Assembly: GCA_039809345.1 (NCBI GenBank)
Contig: JBDHUW010000010.1
Coordinates: 1-41,074, forward strand
From: JBDHUW01 sp039809345
Lineage (GTDB): Bacteria > Patescibacteriota > Gracilibacteria > Absconditabacterales > Absconditicoccaceae
Reading direction: 5' to 3'
Length of the DNA: 41,074 bases
Shown here: piece by piece, positions 10,920 to 20,180 of the stretch
Layout of the letters: the number at the start of each line of letters is the position of its first letter
Position numbering within the stretch: position 1 is the stretch's first letter
The notes under the pieces: generated by a model
Seen by the model: only the letters and a program-made list of their open reading frames with translations
Database searches by the model: none
Told to the model about the DNA's origin: nothing
Translations under genes and position numbers: made by a program

Positions 10920-11129
10920 ATGTATAAGATATTAGTGCAGAAACATATGGAGGACGGTAAAGTATACTATTTAGGCACTTGTAAGCAGGTTCCATGATTT
11001 TTAGTAGAATGAAATACCAAAGAAGAAATACATAAATTAGCGCCAGTTATTATGAAAGAGTTTCTTAGTGCTAAGATAGAAAGGGTGGCAAAGATTAAAA
11101 ATAATCAATTTATTTATTCAGCCACATAG
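10920..11129 (+). CDS. hicB: HicB-family antitoxin
   Basis: A 69-aa protein with the partial RNase-H-like HicB fold. The diagnostic stretch is YYLGTCKQVPGFLVEGNTKEEIHKLAPVI split over residues 16-44, matching the family pattern (E/c..lpG....G.T.eEA). Two UGA codons encode the conserved glycines of PGFLVEG. HicB binds and neutralises HicA and usually represses its own operon; no DNA-binding tail is obvious after residue 60, so autoregulation may be weak or need the toxin. Stop TAG, 3 nt before the hicA ATG. The order is antitoxin first, the reverse of many hicAB loci. Confidence 0.8.
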
Positions 11130-11132
11130 TGT

Positions 11133-11369
11133 ATGGGTATATTGGGGTGATTTTCTTATCAAGAAGTTGCCAGTAAGCTCAGATATCTTTGATGTGTAAT
11201 GCTCCGCCAGTGAAAATGATCTCATGAAATATGGATTAACAAAAATCATCCTGCTTTTCCGGCATTATGAGAATTTGTTATTCCTAAACATAAAGAGATG
11301 AAAGAATGAACATTGAGAGAAATTCTAAAACAAGCGGGTATTTCGAGAAAAGATTTTATAGATGCATAA
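11133..11369 (+). CDS. hicA: HicA-family mRNA interferase toxin
   Basis: A 78-aa protein with the HicA double-stranded RNA-binding fold: SYQEVASKLRYLGCVMLRQ, then the catalytic-His motif KGSHEIW, then FVIPKHKEMKEGTLREILKQAGIS and an RKDF ending. HicA cleaves mRNA, giving translational arrest. Seven UGA glycines, including the one before the SH of the active site (GKGSH), so the toxin would be a short fragment if read with the standard code. It follows hicB by 3 nt and ends in TAA; the convergent RlmL gene ends 4 nt further on. Confidence 0.88.
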
Positions 11370-11372
11370 GTC

Positions 11373-12500
11373 CTACAACCTCGCTATCTTATAAAACCTA
11401 CATTCCAATGGCCCGTTATAATACGTAGTTTCTTTTCGTTCGTCTCGTTTATAGACTGTGCGAATGTCAGGTGCATTGCTGATAAATCAACCGTTGATGT
11501 TCTGATTGTTTTCATAGAGGGTGACAAGTCTTTTGTAGAGATTCATACTTTCTGCCAATTGTAGTCTTTCTCAGTACGGAGGATTGGTGACAATTGAAAA
11601 CTTTCAAGATTCTGAGATTTTTTCTGGTGTCACAGATGTTTGCATGAAATCTCTTTGAGAAAATTCAATGTATGAGCCTACTCATGCATTTTTGGCATTG
11701 TCTTTTGAGATCTCGATCATCGTAGGATTTATGTCGTGCCCTATGATTGTGTGCTCTTTTGAGGTCATCACTTGTGCTTCTGCGATAGTGACTGCTTCTT
11801 TGAAGTGTGAATTTGGATATCGATCAAACCCGTGAAATGCAAATCATCTATTGAATCATGGCGCAATATTTTTTGCAATCAGTGCTGCTTCGATAGCGAT
11901 AGTTCATGCACCGCAAAACGGGTCTACCAGTGGTGTTGAGAATTTCCATCCAGATGAGAGGATCAAAGCGGCGGCTAGGTTTTCTTTGAGAGGTGCTTCT
12001 CAAGCGTGTTTGCGATATCAGCGCTCATGCAGGCTCTCTCATGTAGTATTGATGAGTACGCTAGCGATGTCTTTGTCTATCGTGATCAAGATATCTACGG
12101 CTTGTAGATTACTATCTTCTTCCCATCGATCATCATTTCATGTGAGTTTTTTTGTCACTGCTTTTTTTGTAATCCCTTGTATGCTTGGAATACTGGTGAT
12201 GAGACTATTTCTCACAAGTGCAGAGGTCAGGACTGGTTGATTGATGATGATATATTTGTTCCAATCTACTGTGCTTATAGTAGAAAACAGTTCTTCAAAA
12301 GTAGAACCGGGTCAGTTTGTAAGTACGAGAAAAAGCTTGTTTCCAACACGAGAGTGTAGGTTTACACGGGCGATTGCGCTTTCATCTCATTCGAAAGAAA
12401 GTGTATTTTGCGATAGGATAGTGGCTTTGTATCACAATATAGCTAGCTCCTTTTTGGCAATTTGTGTCGCATTATATGGACAGGTGAGGATGTATTTCAT
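11373..12500 (-). CDS. RlmL/RlmK N-terminal-type 23S rRNA guanine-N2 methyltransferase
   Basis: A 375-aa THUMP plus SAM-dependent methyltransferase protein of the YpsC/RlmL family. The N-terminal half (MKYILTCPYNATQIAKKEL to LTGNDDRW) is the ferredoxin-like/THUMP RNA-binding part; ERGYRKHAGEAPLKENLAAAL follows. The Rossmann core has the SAM-binding loop DPFCGAGTIAIEAAL, GHDINPTMI and the catalytic TNPPYGERL. By family it methylates the exocyclic N2 of a guanine in 23S rRNA (G2445 in E. coli). Many glycines are UGA, one in the SAM loop (CGAGT). Stop TAG. A LysE-like exporter gene starts upstream and ends 34 nt before this ATG. Confidence 0.9.
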
Positions 12501-12534
12501 AGGGAAAGTATATGAATTCACCTATCAGAAACAA

Positions 12535-13167
12535 CTATAAAAATGCACGTATTGACATAGCTATCCCTGCCAAAGCCATCAAAACTCCTGCAGTTTTGTG
12601 GATCTTGTCAAGCACCTTGAGTGTGAGCTTTTCGGTAATCCAATGTGCACTATTTATTTTGATGATATCTGTGACGATAAACGTAGCTAGTATAGCAACC
12701 ATAAACGCGATTGTACTACTTTCATTTGCGAGTGGATTTCTGTGAGTAAACCACGTGAGTGCCCCAATCCAAAATACAAATATTCATGGATGTATGCTAT
12801 TCATCACGAATCATCTCAATGCTACACGTATATTTTTGGTATGCCGAATCTCAGTTTCAGTGTCAATCGCAATATCTTTGGGTTTTTCTTTTTGTATGAT
12901 TAAGTGAATTCCAAATGCGATGAAAAGGAGTCATCATGCAATTCAAATAATATTCCCAAGTGTAGAATTGTTGTTTAACCACAGCGCGATGCCTTGATAA
13001 CTCAAATATGCAAAAACTATATCGCTCAGTGAATTACCTATCATAAATCGATATGCTTTTTTTTTTCATTCTGTAAGTGTTGCAGACATGAGTGCCAAAA
13101 ACACGGGGCCAATCATCACTGCCAGTATCACTCCTACCACTATGCCATAAAAAATTGCTGAAATCAT
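12535..13167 (-). CDS. LysE-family translocator
   Basis: A 210-aa polytopic membrane protein of about six segments. The start MISAIFYGIVVGVILAVMIGPVFLALMSATLTEGKKKAYRFMIGNSL shows the family's G(P/xx)GP-like first segment and the conserved cytosolic loop. LysE/RhtB proteins export amino acids or related small molecules with proton antiport; the substrate here cannot be told. Length matches the family (200-215 aa). UGA glycines are present (LTEGKKK, IIGIAGG). Stop TAG. Probably co-transcribed with the RlmL-like gene. An IS30 element sits 50 nt upstream and may have displaced the original promoter. Confidence 0.8.
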
Positions 13168-13219
13168 CTGCACAATGTATTCTTTCTTGTGTGTAAAGTA
13201 AAGAGAGAAAAGTTACAAA

Positions 13220-13234
13220 TGAAGTGCACCACTT
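13220..13234 (+). repeat. IS30 left inverted-repeat core
   Basis: TGAAGTGCACCACTT, matched exactly in inverse orientation at 14227-14241. Confidence 0.85.
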
Positions 13235-13275
13235 ATGAGTATAATGTAGATATTTATATTCTAAGTGGTAAGAAG

Positions 13276-14253
13276 ATGGTATACAAGCAATTAAGTGTAC
13301 GAGAAAGAGAAGAGATAATGGTGTATAGGAGGCAATGAATGAGTAATAGAGCTATAGGAGAAAAACTAGGAAGAAGTCATAGTACGATAAGTAGAGAGGT
13401 GTATAGGAATGGGTATACGGATGTGAGGAAATGGGATATACAGTATAGTGTCGAAGTGGCTATGAGAAAGTATAGAAAGAGAAAGGAGTATAGCTATAGG
13501 CATCATAGTATCTTATGATATAAGAAAAAATGGCTATGGGAGATGTATAAGGAAAGTGGGATGAGTCCATGATGATTTGCATGAAGATTATGGATAGAGT
13601 GAGGAGTAAAGATTGCAGTGAATACGGTGTATAGGTATAGTTATAAGATAGGCGATGTGAGGAATTTGAGATATAAAGCATATGGGTATAGGAAGAAGAG
13701 AGAGAAGAAGGAAAGATTTGTATATGCTACACATATATCTGAGAGGGATATATGTGTAGAAAGAAGAGACAGGAATGAAGATTGGGAATTAGATACAGTA
13801 ATAGGGAAAGAGCATAAGAGTAGTCTACTAACGTGTACGAGTAGAAGGAGCAGATATATAGAGATACGTAGATTACAAAAAACCTCTGCTAGTGAAGTAG
13901 TAAAAGCGATGGTAGACATTGCGAAGTATCAGAAGATACTAACTACGACAAGTGACAGAGGCTCAGAATTCGCATACTTTCGTACGCTGGAAGATATGTT
14001 AGGGATTCAGAGTTATATGACAAGTCCATATGCAGCATGGGAGAAGTGAAGCAATGAGAGAAATAATAGAGAGATAAGAGTATATATCCCTAGATGAGCT
14101 GACATCTGACAGTGGAATGACGAAGAGTTAGAGGCAATCCAAACAAAAATAAATCATATGCCTAGGTGAATTCATAACCACAAAACAGCATATGAAATTC
14201 ACTATGGCATAACTACTACACTACTCAAGTGGTGCACTTCAAGTTGAATTTAA
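13276..14253 (+). CDS. IS30-family transposase, UGA-recoded
   Basis: A 325-aa transposase. The N-terminal HTH domain reads LSVREREEIMVYRRQGMSN with RAIGEKLGRSHSTISREVYRNG, typical of IS30. The DDE catalytic core is visible: first Asp in WELDTVIGKEH, second Asp in TTTSDRGSEF, and Glu in SNERNNREIR. About eleven glycines are UGA, including Q-G-MSN and SPGGFAG, so the element is written in the host's own code and must circulate among table-25 bacteria. The frame is intact from ATG to TAA, so it may be active. Codons are AT-rich with very frequent AGA/ATA/TAT. Confidence 0.93.
14227..14241 (-). repeat. IS30 right inverted-repeat core
   Basis: AAGTGGTGCACTTCA, the exact inverse of the core at 13220-13234. 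It overlaps the 3' end of the transposase gene. Confidence 0.85.
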
Positions 14254-14286
14254 TCGAGTATATTATGTAGAAATATAAAATATCCC

Positions 14287-14314
14287 TTGCAATACAACTG
14301 GGGTTCTCTATCTT
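14287..14314 (+). promoter_or_regulatory. Candidate promoter of pyrG
   Basis: TTGCAA (14287-14292), 16-nt spacer, TATCTT (14309-14314), between the IS30 right end and the pyrG ATG at 14361. Confidence 0.35.
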
Positions 14315-14360
14315 GTGACGGTGTAATTTTTTTGGTCATTTACTCTTTATCATCACATCC

Positions 14361-15977
14361 ATGAAATGTGTGTTCATCACGGGCGGAGTCTATAGCGGAC
14401 TTTGAAAAGGAATAGCAGCTGCGAGTATTGCAAAACTCATCCAGGCGATGGGGTATTCCGTGACCATGGTGAAGATGGATCCGTATCTACAAATAGATGC
14501 AGGGACGATGTCTCCTTATGAGCATGGGGAAACATTTGTGACTGATGATGGAGGAGAAACAGACTTAGACGTATGAAATTATGAACGTTTTCTCAATGTA
14601 GCACTCACAAAAGATAACAACATCACATCCGGTAAAATTTATCAATCAGTAATCAACAAAGAACGTCATTGAGACTATTTAGGGCAGACCGTACAGGTAG
14701 TGCCTCATATTGTGGATGAAATAAAAAATCGAATCAAGCGTTGTGCAGATGGATATGATGTAGTAGTGGTAGAGGTTTGAGGCACTGTGTGAGATATAGA
14801 AAGTCCTGCTTTCTATGAGGCAGCTCGTCAAATGAGAAGAGAGGTTGGACCTGAAAATGTGTGTTATGTACATCTTGCACCGATAGTGCGTATTCCTCAC
14901 TCTGGAGAGATGAAGACTAAGCCATTGCAACACTCAGTCAAGGCTCTTCGTGAGACCTGAATTCTGCCTGATATCCTTTTGTGTAGGACAGATTCCGATA
15001 TTCCCAATAGCATGATCAAAAAAATTTCATCATCAACGGATATAGAAGAGGGTTCGATATTTGCTGCACCAAATGTAAAAAGTATTTATGATGTTCCTGT
15101 CAGATATAAAGAGCAGTGAATGCACGAAGTTCTGGCAAAGATACTCCATCTTTCACTTGACCATTTTTCGATGGAGTGATGGGAAGGGGTAGTACACAAT
15201 ATTTTACATCCAGAGAAGGAAATCACGCTCGTGATGGCATGAAAATATACCCACTTGCCAGAATGCTATCATAGCGTAAATGAAGCGATAATTCATGCTT
15301 GATCTGTTTACAAAACACGTGTGAAAGTAGAGCGACTGGATACGGAAGCTCTTGAAAAACAGTCAGACCCTCAGTGATATTTGCGCTCTATGCGTGAGGC
15401 AGGGAAACTGGATTGTGTGATCGTGCCATGAGGATTTTGAGAAAGATGAGTAGAGGGAATGGTCCATGTAGCACGTTTCGCGAGAGAAAATAACGTGCCA
15501 TATTTGTGAATTTGTTTGTGATTGCAGGTGGCTGTCATAGAGTTTATGCGTAATGTGTGCGGTTATGCACAAGCTAATTCAACAGAGTTTGAACCAGAAT
15601 GTTCAGAGCCAGCGATCGCTATCATGGAACACCAAAAAGCAGTCTACAACAAATGAGGAACTATGCGCTTGTGAGAGTATCCTGCAAAATTAGAAGACAA
15701 TTCCTTGGCTCAGAAACTGTATCAATCAACGATGGTTTCAGAAAGACATCGTCATCGCTACGAGGTGAATCCAATATATCACAATACAATTCAAGACCAT
15801 GGCATGAACATTTCATGACTATCTCCAGACTGATTTTTGGCAGAATTTATAGAAATACCAACCCATCCATACTTCATCGCAACGCAAGCTCATCCAGAAT
15901 TTCTGTCGCGTGTAGAAAAGCCCCATCCGTTGTTTGTGGGGCTTATCGGTGCTGTTTTAGGTAGTCGCTTTCTTTAG
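14361..15977 (+). CDS. pyrG: CTP synthase
   Basis: A 538-aa enzyme that makes CTP from UTP, ATP and glutamine, the last step of pyrimidine nucleotide synthesis. The synthetase domain opens with ITGGVYSGLGKGIAAASIAKL, followed by KMDPYLQIDAGTMSPYEHGE and DLDVGNYERF. The glutamine amidotransferase domain carries VPGGFGERG, the nucleophile loop LGICLGLQ, and the His/Glu pair in ATQAHPEFLSR. Both glycines flanking the catalytic Cys, and more than a dozen others, are UGA. Length equals the family norm. Stop TAG. An 8-bp hairpin (AAGCCCCA / TGGGGCTT, 15918-15944) lies in the last coding segment without a T run. The neighbouring minus-strand gene ends 26 nt away. Confidence 0.97.
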
Positions 15978-16003
15978 TTTTTCATTTTCTAGGTAGTAAA
16001 ATA

Positions 16004-17374
16004 TTAATATGCACGTAAAAATGCTAACTTACTACTATTTGGCAATGCAGTACAATCTTTTAAACTGTCTTTTGCTCATATAGTTATTTTTTCGCAGATA
16101 GAGTTTTCAATCTTTTCTACATCCATATTTGTTAAATCGGTATTTGAATCGTACCACCCATCTTCATCAATCCAGTTTGCTCATTCAATTGTTTCAGTTT
16201 TTCACATTACCATTACTGCTGCATTTTTGATTGAATTTCTTTTTAAAACAGAAAATCTATATGGTTTGCCATCAATTGTTTGAGGCATTTCTGATAAGTA
16301 TGAATTATCATCTACTAATATCTTTTTAAGTTCAGTTGAGTTTGTGAACTTTGTTAAGGTTGCATAATTACCATTGTCAGCTCAATAAACAGCAAGTGCT
16401 GATATAATTTGTGTAGTATCTGCTTTGACTTTTGTGTCTCTTGCTTTTGATTGTACGCTCTCGAGTTGAGATACTATGCTTGCAAGTTCGGGTACACTTT
16501 TTGCGTATGATAGTGTGTCTCCTCAATTATCATATACTGCTTTGTATGCGTTGTATGCTTTTCTTGTTCTATCATCGCTTGTTTGTAGTGCGATATCGAG
16601 GTATTCATATAGTTTTTTCATTTCAGCGATTATTGTTTTACTATCTTCGTCTATGTCTCCTGTATAACTTGCAAGGCTTTCTTCATACGATTTTCTTCCT
16701 TCCAAGAATAGTACTACTTTCCCATGATGGAATGCTTCAGTACTATTGATACCAATGTGCTGCTCCATAAGTTTGTTTATCGTGATACCATAATCTCTAA
16801 GAGCATTGTCTATCATATTTATAAGTCACATGGTTTTATTTATTGCAAGGTTTACATCTTGTTGAGTAGGCTCATCTCATACCGCTTCAATCGCAGACAT
16901 ATATATTTCAATCTCAGGTCAGAGATATTTTTCGTTAATCTCTACGAGAGCTGTTCAGAGTACCTTTATTTTTGACAATATTTTTTGTTCTTCAATCATT
17001 TTTGCTATTTCTTCCATAGCATTTGGATCGTCTTTGCTATTAATTGCTTTTTCGATGATTGGACTCATTCTATCTATCATGGTGTCAAGTAGGTATACAT
17101 CCATATTGATAGTTTTTTGAATTCTTTCTTCGTTAGTTTTCGCAGATGCTATAGTGGTATCGAGTTGTTTTACAATTCTACTTACTTGCATTTTTTCTTT
17201 GTAATTTAAGTCCATCTCATCTTGCATAAGCATCAGTAGTGCTGTAGGGTCTTCGGTAAGAGCCATTAGTTCGTTTGCTACTACCTCTTCTTCAGTAGGT
17301 TGGTATGCAAAAGTAGTCAAAGGTCATTGCATGATCATAATCAATGATGCTGCTGTCGCTAGTGCTTTCCTCAT
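16004..17374 (-). CDS. Secreted protein of unknown function with a pilin-like C-terminal region
   Basis: A 456-aa protein with a signal peptide (MRKALATAASLIMIMQGPLTTFA). The N-terminal two thirds are helical and charged (EEEVVANELMALTEDP, KMQVSRIVKQLDTTI, MIDRMSPIIEKAI) and would form long helices or coiled coils. The C-terminal third has ISALAVYGADNGNYATL and a disulfide-capable pair (SICEK, LKDCTALP), reminiscent of the globular domain of type II/IV pseudopilins. The pilin-like N-terminal helix itself is absent. I recognise no family. UGA glycines occur throughout. The frame is open upstream, but the signal peptide and a good promoter at 17409-17436 fix the start. A prepilin peptidase gene elsewhere in the window gives a weak functional context. 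Confidence 0.7.
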
Positions 17375-17408
17375 GGATTTTTGTTTATATATAAAAATAT
17401 TACAATAT

Positions 17409-17436
17409 ATTTTATCATATTTTGTGTATTTGTCAA
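17409..17436 (-). promoter_or_regulatory. Promoter of the secreted-protein gene
   Basis: Minus strand: TTGACA (consensus), 16-nt spacer, TAAAAT. It lies in the 94-nt gap after the CapA-like gene and 35 nt before the ATG at 17374. Confidence 0.65.
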
Positions 17437-17468
17437 ATATTTGCGTATTTTCTTTTGTCACTAGTGAT

Positions 17469-18701
17469 TTAATGCAGTCCTCAACTATAGATTCCTGCAA
17501 TAACCTCCACTTTAGTTTTTTCATCAAGGGGATAGAAAATTCATTTTTTGACTTTCGTACCATGTATAGTTTCAAGGAAGATGCTAGTTGTGTCGTCTGA
17601 TTTTTGGATACGAAGTTCTGGAAGGAGAGATATATATGTCGGTACTGTATCCTTTCCCAATTCATGATCATAGATAGTATCCATGCCTTGCCCAACTGCT
17701 TGCATTCATCGATCCTGGTCGAATAGTGTATTTCCTAGGCTATAAAATATGTATTTGCCGCTGTACTGTTCAATACGTCAAGGGATATGAGAGTGTCATC
17801 ATATGATAAGATCTACGCCATTGTCGATCAGTGTGTGAGCAATGTTGACCTGTCATTTGTTCGGTTCCTTGCGATATTCTGTTCATCGATGAAGCATCAT
17901 AGCTTTAACGTCGCACTTGTGCTGAGTTTTCATTGTGTTGAGGTCTTCTAGCATTCATGTCAGATGTACTTTGTTTCGGTAGAGTGGGTTTCATCCATAG
18001 ATTCATCAATTTCAATCATATGAGTAGGCACTTATACATCGATTGATGTCTTGGTGTTGGAACGTGCGTACACGACGAGCTTCTTGCTCTGAGGTTCAAG
18101 CTCAGACGTGGTAAAATCCAAACTCTTCCAGGGTAGCACGAGTGGTAAGTAGTCATGCTCATCGAGCATTGTTGATATGGTTGTTTGCTAAGCTAACAAG
18201 CATTGTATTTTCTGCACGGAATTCGGATAATAATCATATGTGTCCAGTGTTTGCTCTAAACCAAAATGTAGGCTCTGCAATATCATTGTCTTTTTCAGAA
18301 AATGGACTTTCAAGATTGAAAAGGAGGAGACAGCGTTTGTCTTCACAGGCAGGGATCTCTTTGATCGGATGATAGTTGTCTCATGAAAATGTTCTTTCTC
18401 GTCATTCTTTTTTGTTCCAGTATCATATTCATCTACTGAGCATGATATCTCATCAGAGGATCACAGTTGAGCTTTGGGGTTCAGGTGACACCTCTAGAGT
18501 GATATTTGATTGATTCGTAACTGCAGGGAGGTATTGTTTGATGATCTCATCAAATAATTTTTTGTCTTGTATCGTAGCGATGATGCCAGCTATCGATACT
18601 CATGAAAACAACAAAATAGCTCATATCAATATATAGCGGGCATAGGTAGAAAGTGGAGTGATCGTATTGCGTTTTGCTATCTTTCTCTGAGTAATTGCCA
18701 T
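17469..18701 (-). CDS. CapA/PgsA-like metallophosphatase (capsule-synthesis family)
   Basis: A 410-aa membrane-anchored protein: one N-terminal segment (YILIGAILLFSGVSIAGIIA), then a PGA_cap domain with the metal-binding series GGDIMLSRG, NLESPF, MLVSLANNHINNARGAGL, MLHRGTEY, WWHSHIP and YSLGNTLFDQ. The family belongs to the calcineurin-like phosphoesterases and is linked to poly-gamma-glutamate capsule production in Bacillus, though many members have no known substrate. No capB/capC homologues are seen nearby, so an envelope role is the safest call. UGA encodes both Gly in NNARGAGL. Start ATG at 18701; stop TAA. Confidence 0.87.
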
Positions 18702-18756
18702 TGACTAGAGTAGTGCTGATTTTCGAATGATTTGCAAGGAGTTTTTAGGGAGGGGA

Positions 18757-20019
18757 TTAGTAGTGATTTCTCTTGAGTGCACGGAGATTTACTTTTGTTT
18801 TGTATCAATATCATCTCACATTGTCACGTGAGATAGATGGATACATATCTCAATTACAGTTATTTATCTGTTTCCCATTTTTTCAACTAATTCGTTTTTT
18901 ACATCATTTTCTGGCGTCTACTGGACCATTGTGTGCCATTGCGACATATTGTACAAAAACATCTTGAACATCCTTGTTGGTAATCTTATCTGACAGTGTT
19001 TTTTCTTCATTTGCAGAAAGGGATTTGATGAGTTGTGCGATATTTGCAATACTAAATAGATAAGCAGCCTTACTATGATCTTTGATGTCCATGTCTATCA
19101 CAGATCATGGTATTCTCATATCTTTTGGTAATGCTAGATTTACTTTGCTCGCTCACTCAGTTTGATCTCATACGTGAAAGAGTGCATTGGACGTGATTTG
19201 AAAAGGACCAAATGATGTCCATCAATCTCACAGTGCGGGGAAGTGTTTTATAAAATCCTCTCACCCATGTTTCAGGTAAAAATCTAATAGTTTGATATTG
19301 AAGTCTCAGTTTTCTTTGTCTTCCATGAGTTCAGTCAAGCAGTAGCTCGTCATATCAGTTCAATCTATAGTTTTGGCTATCTTTTTTACGAGCTCTATCT
19401 CTTGATCATTGAGTCTGTAGAGGGTTTTAATTTTATTCCAATCAATACTTGAGAGCGTCTCATCAATCAAATCATTGTTTAGATCTATAAATCCGCTTAT
19501 GTCGGTCTTTTCTCCCATCTCCTCTCATCGCACATAAGGCAGAACTTGTGTAAGATAATAATACGCGCTAGGGTCGTTTATTTTCATTTCTTCTGTTGGC
19601 TTGATGCTTTCTAACTCATTTCGTTTTTTTTCTGCTTCTGCTCTGGTGAAGCTCACTTTTTTGCCTGTTCAGTGTTTCTTTTTTGTATCTGTTCGATTTC
19701 TGATCAACTTTTCCCTCCGCATATTTCTCATATTTTCTCCAAATGAGATATTTAGAGTATCTGGAATCGATTGATATCATTGTAATCCTAATCAGAGGTT
19801 GATAAGACGAGTACTTTTAGAAAGCTTATGCTCCAGGCCATGGTCATATATTTGTACCTTGGGCATAATAGCCTTGCTAGAGGGGACTTCTTCTTTCTCT
19901 CACCTTGCAAGTTGTAATATGCCAGCAAGACCAAGAATAGATGCTCCCACAATCATCGCCCTTTTGGTTTTCTGTGGGAGTTGAGAAAGTTTTGCTATTA
20001 TATCTTTTCAGTATTCCAT
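18757..20019 (-). CDS. Membrane-anchored protein of unknown function with a possible lysozyme-like segment
   Basis: A 420-aa protein with one hydrophobic segment near the N terminus (AMIVGASILGLAGILQLA) after a short basic start, then a charged middle (KKHGTGKKVSFTRAEAEKKRNEL) and a helical C-terminal region. In the latter, DWWTSFGPFQITSNAL and the following ALFHVGDQ resemble the S.GPFQi motif of lysozyme-fold peptidoglycan hydrolases; further on VQYVAMAHNGPVDARKG also has that flavour. This is a motif resemblance, not a family assignment. UGA glycines are frequent. It is followed by the CapA-like gene after a 55-nt gap, so the two may be co-transcribed. Confidence 0.65.
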
Positions 20020-20140
20020 GGTGAATATGTAGATGTAAATTGTAAAAGGTTTTATTGAGATTATTATATGTGATTTTGGGAATAATGCAAAAAACAGAAT
20101 CGGGATGGATTTTACAAGGTTGTTGCAACAAAGAAAAAGA

Positions 20141-20168
20141 AAAAAGGACAGCCAAAAAAGCTGCCCTT
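20141..20168 (-). terminator. Intrinsic terminator after the 529-aa membrane protein gene
   Basis: Minus strand GGGCAGC / GCTGTCC, 7-bp stem with one G-U pair and a 7-nt loop, followed by a T-rich tract, 12 nt after the TAG stop at 20181. Confidence 0.85.
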
Positions 20169-20180
20169 TTGCGAATATCA

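Larger units (their letters stand above)
13214..14247 (+). mobile_element. IS30-family insertion sequence
   Basis: About 1.03 kb: one DDE transposase gene between inverted ends that share the 15-bp core TGAAGTGCACCACTT, at 13220-13234 and inverted at 14227-14241. Similarity continues inward with small gaps (GAGTA...GTAG). The outer borders are uncertain by several bases and I could not define a target-site duplication. The right end overlaps the last codons of the transposase. The element lies between the LysE-like gene and pyrG and breaks no recognisable gene. Confidence 0.85.

Noticed and set aside
15918..15944. Hairpin near the end of pyrG as its terminator
   Set aside because: It lies in coding sequence 33 nt before the stop and is not followed by a T run.
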